Below, one piece after another: positions 8,600-15,817 of a DNA stretch of 64,000 nucleotides. Positions within the stretch are counted from its first letter, which is position 1; each line of letters starts with the position of its first letter. The notes beneath the pieces are model-generated. The model was given only the letters and a program-made list of their open reading frames with translations, did not search any database and was not told where the DNA came from. Source of the DNA: JACVRW01 sp046735115 (GTDB lineage: Bacteria; Actinomycetota; Thermoleophilia; Solirubrobacterales; Thermoleophilaceae); the NCBI GenBank assembly GCA_046735115.1, contig JBKPSR010000059.1, positions 1 to 64,000 of the forward strand, in the 5' to 3' direction. A program made the position numbers and the translations under genes.

Positions 8600-8672
8600 T
8601 GGGCGGTGCCCGGCTCGAACGGGCGACCTCCACGGTGTAAACGTGGCGCTCTACCAGCTGAGCTAACCGCCC
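8600..8672 (-). tRNA. tRNA-Val(UAC)
   Basis: Full cloverleaf on the minus strand: acceptor GGGCGGT / ACCGCCC, D-arm GCTC..GAGC, anticodon stem CCACG / CGTGG with loop TTTACAC (anticodon UAC), T-arm GCCCG TTCGAGC CGGGC, discriminator A. CCA is not encoded. 73 nt. Confidence 0.95.
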
Positions 8673-8698
8673 AGAGGGGCGAGTCTAGTATCCGCTCC

Positions 8699-9034
8699 TT
8701 GAACGCCCGGCTGTTCTGGAAGGCGCTGCTCGTGCAGGCGATCGTGGTCGCGATCCCCTTCGCGATCCTCGACCTGACGCTCGACCACGACTTCTTCGAG
8801 GACTGGGGCTGGCTGGTCGGCCCGGTCGTCTGGCTGGCCTGCAGCGCGGTGACCGGCCGCATCCTGTCCCTGCCGCTGGTCTATGTGGCCTTCTCCGCGG
8901 TGGCCGGTGGGGTGGCAGGCCTCCTCGTGATGCTGGCGACGAGCCACCTACCCGGCCTGCTGGCCGCCCTGCTGGTCTTCGCGGCGTCGTGCGGCAGCTA
9001 CGACCCGCACCTCGAATCCGAACCCCAGCCGTAG
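8699..9034 (+). CDS. Four-helix membrane protein of unknown function
   Basis: Encodes about 111 residues with four hydrophobic segments: ALLVQAIVVAIPFAILDLTL, LVGPVVWLACSAVTGRI, PLVYVAFSAVAGGVAGLLVML and LPGLLAALLVFAASC, separated by an acidic turn DHDFFEDWG. The open frame extends upstream to 8606, but that part only reads through the antisense of tRNA-Val, so I place the start at TTG 8699. It ends two bases before the convergent tRNA-Glu. It sits between two tRNA genes and has no obvious partner. No named family recognised. Confidence 0.65.
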   Translation: MNARLFWKALLVQAIVVAIPFAILDLTLDHDFFEDWGWLVGPVVWLACSAVTGRILSLPLVYVAFSAVAGGVAGLLVMLATSHLPGLLAALLVFAASCGSYDPHLESEPQP

Positions 9035-9035
9035 G

Positions 9036-9107
9036 TAGCCCCGACGAGAATCGAACTCGCGCTACGAGAGTGAAAGTCTCGCGTGCTAACCACTACACCA
9101 CGGGGCC
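9036..9107 (-). tRNA. tRNA-Glu(UUC)
   Basis: Cloverleaf on the minus strand with acceptor GGCCCCG / CGGGGCT (G1-U72 wobble, as in many tRNA-Glu), anticodon stem CGAGA / TCTCG, loop CTTTCAC (anticodon UUC), T-arm GCGAG TTCGATT CTCGT and discriminator A. 72 nt, no encoded CCA. Confidence 0.93.
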
Positions 9108-9150
9108 GCAGTTGTAAGTCTAGGTGCGCCACTCGTTACATCGCCTTTGG

Positions 9151-9162
9151 GAACATACGTTC
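9151..9162. promoter_or_regulatory. Candidate LexA (SOS) box
   Basis: GAACATACGTTC matches the Gram-positive SOS-box form GAAC-N4-GTTC exactly and ends 2 nt before the ATG of the HTH pseudogene. One such match is expected by chance in about 65 kb, so only its position gives it weight. Confidence 0.35.
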
Positions 9163-9164
9163 GT

Positions 9165-9584
9165 ATGACCAAGCCGGCGGTGCGCCAGAGGGCGAGGGAG
9201 CTTCGACAAGCCGGCATGCCCTAAAGCGCATCGCCGCTCGTCTGGGCGTCTCGCCGAGGTCGGCGTACGCCTGGACCAGCGACATCGAACTCAGCGACGA
9301 GCAGAAGTCGGCAAACCTGCGTGGACCGGGAGGGCCGCTGACTCCGGAAGACGTGCGCAGGCGGGCGGAGGCGTGGTCGGCACGCTGCCGGCAGCGGCGG
9401 GGCCGCCAGCCAGAGGGAGGGTCGCGCTGCCGCGCGGCGTGGCGAGCTCCTGCCCCTCGCCGGATGCATGCTCTACTGGGCGGAGGGAGGCAAGCGACGT
9501 AATGCGATCCAGTTCACGAACTCGGATCCACAGATGGTCGCCTTCTCCGTGTTCGCATCCGCCGCGGACGCTCGTCCGGCATAA
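9165..9584 (+). pseudogene. HTH protein with homing-endonuclease-like C-terminal motif, frameshifted and truncated
   Basis: Reads across three frames. Frame 1 from ATG 9165: MTKPAVRQRARELRQAGMP, then TAA. Frame 2 continues KRIAARLGVSPRSAYAW, a helix-turn-helix, and on to EDVRRRAEAWSARCRQRR. Frame 3 resumes at GCMLYWAEGGKRRNAIQF and NSDPQMVAF before TAA at about 9582-9584. Together they form the N-terminal two thirds of what I recall as an actinobacterial HTH family that normally continues well past NSDPxMVxFFxxFL. The LYWAEG-x-F-x-NSD pattern is loosely like a single-motif LAGLIDADG protein; that is my inference. It ends 10 nt before the intron-bearing tRNA-Lys. Clearly not functional as read. 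Confidence 0.6.
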
Positions 9585-9593
9585 TTGAACCCA

Positions 9594-9910
9594 GGGCCGT
9601 TAGCTCAATGGCAGAGCGCGGGACTTCAACACAAAAGGAGCGCTAGTCGGGAAACCGCTAGTTGGTCGGCAGCTGTTTGCTGGGACGCCCTTAGAGCCTC
9701 GGGTACCGAAGCGTGACAATCCCGGGGATTGGGTTATCAGCAGGCAACCCCGTCAGGGAGAGCCCTCAGAGGCCATACGCTGCCCGCCCTAACGTCGAGT
9801 CGAGGGCGAAGAGATGGTCCAGCCCGCAACGCGAGCCAGCGTCGCGGCCGGTGAGAGCCGGTGCGGGATCGTTAATCCTTGAGATCCGAGTTCGACCCTC
9901 GGGCGGCCCA
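9594..9910 (+). tRNA. tRNA-Lys(UUU) interrupted by a group I intron
   Basis: Exons 9594-9626 and 9872-9910 join into a 72-nt tRNA: acceptor GGGCCGT / GCGGCCC, D-arm GCTC..GAGC, anticodon stem CGGGA / TCCTT (one C-U mismatch and one G-U), loop CTTTTAA with anticodon UUU, T-arm CCGAG TTCGACC CTCGG, discriminator A. The 5' exon ends at U34 and the intron ends with G, as group I splicing requires. The joined loop CTTTTAATCC matches standard bacterial tRNA-Lys. Standard tRNA scans would miss it or misplace its ends. It needs self-splicing to be usable. Confidence 0.85.
9627..9871 (+). ncRNA. Group I self-splicing intron in tRNA-Lys (245 nt, no ORF)
   Basis: Core elements visible in order: P2 hairpin CTAG-CGG-GAAA-CCG-CTAG (9643-9661) with a GAAA tetraloop; P4 strands TGCTG (9678-9682) and CAGCA (9738-9742, within the Q-type ATCAGCAGG); P7 strands GGCCAT (9771-9776, after CTCAGA, R motif) and ATGGTC (9814-9819, S motif GAAGAGATGGTCC); P8 GCCCTAACG..CGAGGGC (9786-9807), very like the cyanobacterial tRNA-Leu intron; P9 CCCGCA / TGCGGG; terminal G at 9871. 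Insertion after U34 is the same site as the tRNA-Leu(UAA) intron. Size and form suggest subgroup IC3. P1 pairing is short (CUU with GAG at 9638-9640). Confidence 0.85.
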
Positions 9911-9921
9911 CTCAAAAAACG

Positions 9922-10248
9922 CTACAGAAACGCCCTCGTGCCGTTCTCTTGGTTCGCCGCGAGGACCGCGTCCAGCAGGCCCGGGAAGCGGTCGTTCAGG
10001 TCGTCCTCGCGTAGTGAGAGGAGGCGGCTGCGGCCTTCGGGGCGGGTTCGGACCACGCCGCTCTCGCGCAGTACACGGAAGTGGTGGGAGAGGGTTGCCT
10101 TCGAGAGGCCCAGGTTGAAGGTGCCGCAGGTGCACTCGTCGCCGTCCGCGAGCTTTCGGACGATCTGGAGCCGTGCCGGGTCGCTCAGTGCGTGGAGTAC
10201 GGCCGGGAGCTCGAGCTCCTCGCAGGATGGGTGGTGTGGCTCTCTCAT
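9922..10248 (-). CDS. ArsR/SmtB-family transcriptional regulator
   Basis: A 108-aa winged-helix repressor. Visible: VLHALSDPARLQIVRKL (N-terminal helices), a short ECTCG segment at the site where metal-sensing ArsR proteins have CxC ligands, then LSKATLSHHFRVLRESGVV (recognition helix) and a TRPEGRSRLLSL wing. The CTCG cysteines could sense thiol-reactive metalloid or oxidant, but many ArsR members with this pattern do not bind metal. No transporter or detoxification gene is adjacent, so the target is unknown. It converges on the intron-bearing tRNA-Lys, 11 nt from its 3' end. ATG start at 10248. Confidence 0.88.
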   Translation of the reverse strand: MREPHHPSCEELELPAVLHALSDPARLQIVRKLADGDECTCGTFNLGLSKATLSHHFRVLRESGVVRTRPEGRSRLLSLREDDLNDRFPGLLDAVLAANQENGTRAFL

Positions 10249-10320
10249 TCCGACGGCGCTGACAAGACTGTAGTTGAGAGTTCGACGGATGTCTAAATCA
10301 GTGGCCGGGGTGCGGCGAGG

Positions 10321-11919
10321 TCAGTGACGGAAGTGGCGGCGGGCGGTGAAGACCATCGCCACGCCAGCGCCATTGCAGGCGTCGATGACCTCCTCGTCGC
10401 GCTGTGACCCGCCGGGCTGGATGATCGCGCGCACGCCGGCGTCGATGGCGAGCTGGGGGCCGTCGGCGAACGGGAAGAAGGCGTCCGACGCCAGCACCGC
10501 CCCGTCGACCGGCAGCTCCGCCGAGCGCGCCTTGTCGACCGCGATCCGCACCGAATCGACGCGGCTCATCTGGCCCGCTCCGACCCCCATGGTGCCGAGC
10601 CCGCGCGACAGCACGATCGCGTTCGAGCGCACGTGCTTGCAAACCCGCATCGCGAACAGCAGCTCGCCCCACTCCTCCTCGGTCGGCTTGCGCGCCGTCA
10701 CGACCTCCATGGCCTCGCGGTCCTCGAGCCCGCTGTCACGGTCCTGTACCAGCAGCCCGCCGCGCACTCGCTTGATGTCCGGCTCCGCGATCGGAACGGT
10801 GCGCCGCTCCTGGTTCTCCATCAGCCGGACGTTCGGCTTCTCTTGGAGCACGGCGAGCGCGTCCTCGTCGTAGCCGGGGGCGAACACGACCTCGACGAAC
10901 ATGGAGTTCAGCTTCTCGGCCAGCGGGCGGTCCACTTCGCGGTTGAAGCAGAACACGCCCCCGAACGCGCTCTGCCGATCGGTCGCGAGCGCCTTCTCGA
11001 AGGCCTCGCCGATGGACGCGCCGAGGGCCGCCCCGCAGGGGTTGTTGTGCTTGATGATCGCCGCGGCCGGCAGCTCGAAGTCCTCGATCAGCCGCCGTCC
11101 CGAGTCGAGGTCCAGCAGGTTGTTGAAGGACAGCTCCTTGCCGTGCAGCTTCGAGACCATCGAGAGCAGATGCGTGCGCGCGCCGGTCTCGGCGTAGTAC
11201 GCCGCCCGCTGGTGCGGGTTCTCGCCGTAGGTCAGGTCGAGCACCTTCTCGAAGGAGCGCGTGTACTGCGCCGGGAAGTCGCCCTCGCGCTCGCCGAACC
11301 AGCGCGCGATCGCGGCGTCGTAGCGAGCCGTGTAGGCGAACGCCTCCATCGCGAGGCTCTGGCGCGTGCGGAGCGACAGCCGCCCATCCGACGCCTCCAG
11401 CTCGGCCAGCAGCGCGTCGTAGCTCTCGGGCGTCACGACGACCGCCGAGAACGCGTGGTTCTTGGCGGCCGCGCGGATCAGGGTGGGACCGCCGATGTCG
11501 ATGTTCTCGATCACCTCGCTCTCCTCCACGCCCCGCATCCCCGCGACCCGCTCGAACGGGTAGAGGTTCACGCAGACAAGATCGATCGGGGCGACCGAGT
11601 GCTCGTTGAGCGTCTCGACGTGCGCGTCGTCGGAGCGCACCGCGAGGAGGCCGGCGTAGATCCGCGGATTCAGCGTCTTCACCCGTCCGTTCAGGATCTC
11701 CGGGAAGCCCGTGTAGTCCTCCACCGATCGCGTCTCGAGCCCTTCGGCCGCCAGCTCGCGCGCCGTACCGCCCGTCGACACGAGCTCGACGCCCAGCTCC
11801 GCGAGCCCGCGCGCGAACTCCACGAGCCCGCGCTTGTCCGACACGCTCAGGAGCGCCCGCCGGATCCGCACCTCCCCCGGCGCGACCGTGCCGGCGACGG
11901 GCGGCTGGGCGTCAGCCAT
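10321..11919 (-). CDS. purH: Bifunctional AICAR transformylase / IMP cyclohydrolase
   Basis: Catalyses the last two steps of IMP synthesis: formylation of AICAR with 10-formyl-THF and ring closure to IMP. 532 aa, normal length. The N-terminal IMP cyclohydrolase (MGS-like) domain is marked by RRALLSVSDKRGLVEFA, ELVSTGGTA and GRVKTLNPRIYAG; the C-terminal transformylase domain has KHNNPCGAA with the catalytic Lys-His, then SDAFFPFADG and IIQPGGSQRDEEVI. It is the last gene of the leftward purine cluster; its ATG overlaps the end of purN by 8 bases (ATGGCTGA), implying translational coupling. Confidence 0.98.
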   Translation of the reverse strand: MADAQPPVAGTVAPGEVRIRRALLSVSDKRGLVEFARGLAELGVELVSTGGTARELAAEGLETRSVEDYTGFPEILNGRVKTLNPRIYAGLLAVRSDDAHVETLNEHSVAPIDLVCVNLYPFERVAGMRGVEESEVIENIDIGGPTLIRAAAKNHAFSAVVVTPESYDALLAELEASDGRLSLRTRQSLAMEAFAYTARYDAAIARWFGEREGDFPAQYTRSFEKVLDLTYGENPHQRAAYYAETGARTHLLSMVSKLHGKELSFNNLLDLDSGRRLIEDFELPAAAIIKHNNPCGAALGASIGEAFEKALATDRQSAFGGVFCFNREVDRPLAEKLNSMFVEVVFAPGYDEDALAVLQEKPNVRLMENQERRTVPIAEPDIKRVRGGLLVQDRDSGLEDREAMEVVTARKPTEEEWGELLFAMRVCKHVRSNAIVLSRGLGTMGVGAGQMSRVDSVRIAVDKARSAELPVDGAVLASDAFFPFADGPQLAIDAGVRAIIQPGGSQRDEEVIDACNGAGVAMVFTARRHFRH

Positions 11920-12529
11920 CGGGCTCCACGCGCACGAGTCGCGGATTGTCGGGAGCGAGCGACACGCGGCCCGCCGCGATCAGGCGGACGGCCTCCGGCA
12001 GGAGTCGGTGCTCAACCTCGTGAAAGTGCTGGCGGGTCGTGGCGATGTCGCGATGGTAGGGAAGCTCGAACGCTTCCTGCAGGACGATCGGCCCGCTGTC
12101 CACCCCCTCGTCCACGAAGTGCACCGTCACTCCCGCCACCTTGACGCCATGCTCGACTGCCTGCTCGATGGCGCCGAGGCCCGGGAAGGCGGGCAGCAGG
12201 GCGGGGTGCACGTTCACGATCCGGCCGGGGAAGCGCCGGATGAACGCCGGGGTGAGCAGCTCCATGAAGCCGGCGAGCACGATCAGCTCGGCGCTGCGCT
12301 CCTCGAGCCAGGCCGCGAGCGCCTTGTCGCGCTTCGCCCGGTCGGGCTCGTCTGCGAGCGAGAAGACGGCGGTCTCGATCCCTGCCGCCTCAGCCCGCTC
12401 GAGCCCGCGCGCGTCGGCACGGCTCGACCCGACCCCGACGATCTCGATGGACGAGTCGCCGAACGCGTCGATCAGCGCCTGGAGGTTCGAGCCCTCTCCT
12501 GAGATCAGGACTGCGATCCGAAAGCTCAC
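11912..12529 (-). CDS. purN: Phosphoribosylglycinamide formyltransferase
   Basis: Converts GAR to FGAR with 10-formyl-THF, third step of de novo purine synthesis. 205 aa. Motifs: RIAVLISGEGSNLQAL at the N-terminus (phosphate loop), ELIVLAGFMELL, the catalytic NVHPALLPAFPG (Asn-x-His) and GVTVHFVDEGVDSGPI with the catalytic Asp. The open frame reaches further upstream through recQ, but the family start is VSFRIAVL; GTG 12529 overlaps the recQ stop as GTGA, matching the coupling seen through this cluster. Confidence 0.97.
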   Translation of the reverse strand: MSFRIAVLISGEGSNLQALIDAFGDSSIEIVGVGSSRADARGLERAEAAGIETAVFSLADEPDRAKRDKALAAWLEERSAELIVLAGFMELLTPAFIRRFPGRIVNVHPALLPAFPGLGAIEQAVEHGVKVAGVTVHFVDEGVDSGPIVLQEAFELPYHRDIATTRQHFHEVEHRLLPEAVRLIAAGRVSLAPDNPRLVRVEPDG

Positions 12530-14277
12530 GCGGCGACGCGCAGGACCGGATACGGGCCGTCGGTCGTCTCGATGCGTCCCTCCTCGATGAGCTGGTCCAC
12601 GCGCGCGAGGATGTCCGCACGGCGCATGTGGGACGAAGCGCCGTAGACGGGCAGTCCGTCGTACGAGTTGCGCTGGATCTTCTTGCTGCGCGAGCCGTGC
12701 AGGATCTCGGCGCAGGTCGTGCGCCCGACGGCCGGCCGCGCGCCGCTCGCCACGGCGATGATGGCGTCGTCCAGGTTGCCGATCTCGACCGGGTCGGGTG
12801 GAGGCGCGCTCAGCGCCAGGCCCGGATGGCAGACGTCGCAACACTCGAAGCTGAGCTCGGGCTCGCTGCGGTCGCCGAAATGACGCAGGATCGCCCTGCG
12901 CCTGCACGTGTCCTCCTCGACGTACGCCCAAATCTCGCGGTACTGACGCCAGCGCGAGCGGGCGCCCTCCTCGACCGACGTCCGGCAGAGCGCCGCAGCC
13001 CGCCCGTCGAAGCGGCCGGCCACGCGTCCCGCCACCCGGTCCGGCGCGGAGGGCGACGGCGCGATCACGCCCGCGCGCGTGAGATGCCCGATCAGGGCCC
13101 GCAGCCGCTCGCCGTCGCCGCGCAGGTCGCGCGCCAGCTCCAGCGCGTCGAGCGAGTAGCGGTCGTCGCCGTCGGCCGCCGCGATCAGCCGGTCCGCGAG
13201 CCAGCCGGGCAGGCCCGGATCGACCTCCTCGCGCTTGATGAAGTGCACATGGAGCGCCTTGTCGCGGTTCTCCGCGAGCAGCAGCGCGCGCGCCGGAGCG
13301 CCGTCGCGCCCCGCGCGTCCCGCCTCCTGGTAGTACGCCTCGAGCGACGACGGGACGCTCGCATGCACCACCGTCCGGACGTTCGGCTTGTCGACGCCCA
13401 TGCCGAACGCGTTCGTGGCGCAGATGATGCCGACGTCGTCCGCTAGGAAGCGCCGCTGGACCTCGGCGCGATGGTCGCGATCGAGGCCCGCGTGGTACGC
13501 CACGGCCTGCTCCCCGAGCGCCGCGCTGAGCTCGTCCGCGATCTCCTCGGCGCCCGCCCGCGTGCCCGCGTACACGATCGCCGGCAGCGCGTCCTCCGCG
13601 CGCAGCGCCTCCGCGAGCAGCGCGCGCTTCTCGTGCCCGCCCGGCCGCGCCACGGTGAAGCTGATGTTCGGCCGGTCGAAGCCGGTGGCCACGCGCAGCG
13701 GATCGCGCAGCGCCAGCCGCCGCTCGACGTCGCTCGCCACCCGCCGGGTGGCGGTGGCCGTGGACGCCACGATCGCCGCCGCGCCGAGCATCCGAGCCGC
13801 TTCGGCGAGCCGGAAGTAGTCGGGCCGGAAGTCATGGCCCCACTGGGACACGCAGTGCGCCTCGTCCACCACAAACAGGCCGACGTCGGCCGCGCGCATG
13901 CGGTCGAGGAACCCGATCGCAGCGAAGCGCTCGGGCGCCACGTACAGGAGCTTCAGCTTCCCCTCGAGCGCGCGCTCGACGGCGTCCGCGTTCGCGCCCG
14001 AGCTCTGCTGCGCGTTCACGAGCGCCACACGGTCGCCGAGCCCGCGTCCCGCCAGCGCCTCCACCTGGTCCTGCATCAGCGCCACGAGCGGCGACACCAC
14101 GACGGTCAGGTCATCGCGCAGGAGCGCCGGCAGCTGGTAGCAGAGCGACTTTCCCGACCCGGTGGGCATCACGACCATCACGTCGCGATCCCCCAGCGCA
14201 GCCTCGCACGCCTCGCGCTGGCCCGGCCGGAAATCGGCGAAGCCGAAGTGCTGATCGAGCGCAGCTCTTAGATCCAT
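12526..14277 (-). CDS. recQ: ATP-dependent DNA helicase RecQ
   Basis: 3'-5' DNA helicase acting in recombination and fork repair. 583 aa with the full SF2 core: FRPGQREACEAALG (motif 0), MPTGSGKSLCYQLPAL (Walker A), VVDEAHCVSQWGHDFRP (DEAH and aromatic loop), VASTATAT, and in domain 2 VAYHAGLDRDHR, ATNAFGMGVDKPNVR and YYQEAGRAGRDG. The zinc-binding region (CRRRAILRHFGD..CCDVCHPG) is present, followed by a short winged-helix region. No HRDC domain, so shorter than E. coli RecQ. It sits inside the purine cluster between purF and purN; its stop overlaps the purN start. Confidence 0.95.
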   Translation of the reverse strand: MDLRAALDQHFGFADFRPGQREACEAALGDRDVMVVMPTGSGKSLCYQLPALLRDDLTVVVSPLVALMQDQVEALAGRGLGDRVALVNAQQSSGANADAVERALEGKLKLLYVAPERFAAIGFLDRMRAADVGLFVVDEAHCVSQWGHDFRPDYFRLAEAARMLGAAAIVASTATATRRVASDVERRLALRDPLRVATGFDRPNISFTVARPGGHEKRALLAEALRAEDALPAIVYAGTRAGAEEIADELSAALGEQAVAYHAGLDRDHRAEVQRRFLADDVGIICATNAFGMGVDKPNVRTVVHASVPSSLEAYYQEAGRAGRDGAPARALLLAENRDKALHVHFIKREEVDPGLPGWLADRLIAAADGDDRYSLDALELARDLRGDGERLRALIGHLTRAGVIAPSPSAPDRVAGRVAGRFDGRAAALCRTSVEEGARSRWRQYREIWAYVEEDTCRRRAILRHFGDRSEPELSFECCDVCHPGLALSAPPPDPVEIGNLDDAIIAVASGARPAVGRTTCAEILHGSRSKKIQRNSYDGLPVYGASSHMRRADILARVDQLIEEGRIETTDGPYPVLRVAA

Positions 14278-14334
14278 CGGAACGGCCGAGACTAACGCCG
14301 CATCCGGCGGTAGGACCGGCCCCGAACGAACTCG

Positions 14335-15777
14335 TTACGCAGGTACCGAGCTCTTTACGACCGGCAGCTCCTCGAGGGCGTACTTGCCGTTCGCGGACTC
14401 GGTCCGCTCGAGCGGGTACTCGCCCGAGAAGCAGGCGTCGCAGTGCGTGGCGCGCGTGGACCTGATCGCCTCGTAGACGCCCTCGAGCGAGAGGTACCGG
14501 AGCGAGTCGCAGCCGAGCTCGGCCGCCACCTCCTCCTCCGTCCGGTCATGGGCGACCATCTCCTGCGTCGTCGACATGTCGATGCCGTAGTGGCAGGGGT
14601 GCCGGATCGGCGGCGCCGAGATCCGCATGTGGATCTCCGCGGCGCCCGCGTCGCGGAGCATCTGCACGATCTGGCGGGTTGTGTTGCCGCGAACGATCGA
14701 GTCGTCCACGACCACGAGCCGCTTGCCCTCAACGACCTCGCGCAGCGGGTTGAACTTCATCCGCAGGCCGTGCTTGCGCAGGTCCTGGCCCGGCTGGATG
14801 AACGTGCGCTGCACGTAGCGGTTCTTGATCAGGCCGTCGTCGCGCGGGATGCCCGACGCCTTCGAGTAGCCGGCCGCCGCGGGGTTTCCCGAGTCCGGCA
14901 CGGAGATCACCACGTCGGCCTCGACGGGCGCCTCGCGCCACAGGATCTCGCCCATCTTGCGGCGCGAGACCTGGGTGCGGTTGCCCTCGAGGATGGAGTC
15001 CGGGCGGGCGAAGTAGATGTGCTCGAAGACGCAGAACGCACGCCGCTCCGACTCGACGACCTGGCGCGTCTCGACCCCGCCGGCGCGGAGCGACACCATC
15101 TCGCCGGGCTTCACCTCGCGCACGAGGTCGGCGGCGATGATGTCGAAGGCGCAGCTCTCCGAGGCCACGCACCAGTCCTCGCCGATCGTGCCGAGCGCGA
15201 GCGGCCGCAGCCCGGCCGGGTCGCGAAACGCGACGATGGCATCCTTCGTCATCACCACCGTCGAGAATGCGCCCTGGAGCCGCGGCAGCACGTCGGCCAC
15301 GGCGTCCTCGATCCGGTCGGCCTCGTGGGTCGACAGGAGCGCGGCCATGATCTCGGAGTCCGAGGTGCCGCGGAACTGCACGCCGCGCTCACGCAGCTCC
15401 GTGTGGAGCTCCACGGCGTTGATGAGGTTGCCGTTGTGAGCGAGCGCGACCTGGCGGCGGTCCGAGCGCCACACCGGTTGAGCGTTCTCCCACGCCGACG
15501 ACCCCGTCGTCGAGTAGCGCACGTGCCCGATGGCCATCTCGCCCTGCAGCGCCCGCAGCTTCTCCTCGTCGAACACCTGTGAGACGAGGCCGAGGTCGCG
15601 CACGGTCATGATCTGGCCGGCCTGCGCTGCCGCGATCCCGGCGGACTCCTGGCCGCGATGCTGGAGCGCGTAGAGCGCGAAGTAGGCAAGCCTCGCGACG
15701 TCGCGCTCCGGCGCGTGTACGCCGAAGACACCGCATTCGTCGCGAGGCCCGTCCCGGAAATCGAGGTCTGGGTTCAT
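14335..15777 (-). CDS. purF: Amidophosphoribosyltransferase
   Basis: Commits PRPP to purine synthesis by adding glutamine-derived ammonia. 480 aa. The N-terminal nucleophile Cys is at residue 15 (DECGVFG), so an N-terminal propeptide must be removed. Further motifs: LYALQHRGQESAGIA, GHVRYSTTGSS, and in the C-terminal domain the PRPP loop VVVDDSIVRGNTTRQIV. Four cysteines match the [4Fe-4S] ligands of the B. subtilis type (CVFEHIYF, RHPCHYG, CDACFSG), so this is the iron-sulfur, oxygen-sensitive class. ATG at 15777. Confidence 0.98.
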   Translation of the reverse strand: MNPDLDFRDGPRDECGVFGVHAPERDVARLAYFALYALQHRGQESAGIAAAQAGQIMTVRDLGLVSQVFDEEKLRALQGEMAIGHVRYSTTGSSAWENAQPVWRSDRRQVALAHNGNLINAVELHTELRERGVQFRGTSDSEIMAALLSTHEADRIEDAVADVLPRLQGAFSTVVMTKDAIVAFRDPAGLRPLALGTIGEDWCVASESCAFDIIAADLVREVKPGEMVSLRAGGVETRQVVESERRAFCVFEHIYFARPDSILEGNRTQVSRRKMGEILWREAPVEADVVISVPDSGNPAAAGYSKASGIPRDDGLIKNRYVQRTFIQPGQDLRKHGLRMKFNPLREVVEGKRLVVVDDSIVRGNTTRQIVQMLRDAGAAEIHMRISAPPIRHPCHYGIDMSTTQEMVAHDRTEEEVAAELGCDSLRYLSLEGVYEAIRSTRATHCDACFSGEYPLERTESANGKYALEELPVVKSSVPA

Positions 15778-15817
15778 CGGGCTGAGAAAGTCGAGGGTAA
15801 CAGCGGCCGGTGTCGGC

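Noticed and set aside
8606..8698. N-terminal extension of the small membrane protein at 8699
   Set aside because: The codons translate the antisense of tRNA-Val; the hydrophobic protein begins after it.
10633..12144. 503-codon plus-strand frame opposite purH/purN
   Set aside because: Antisense shadow with no domain features.
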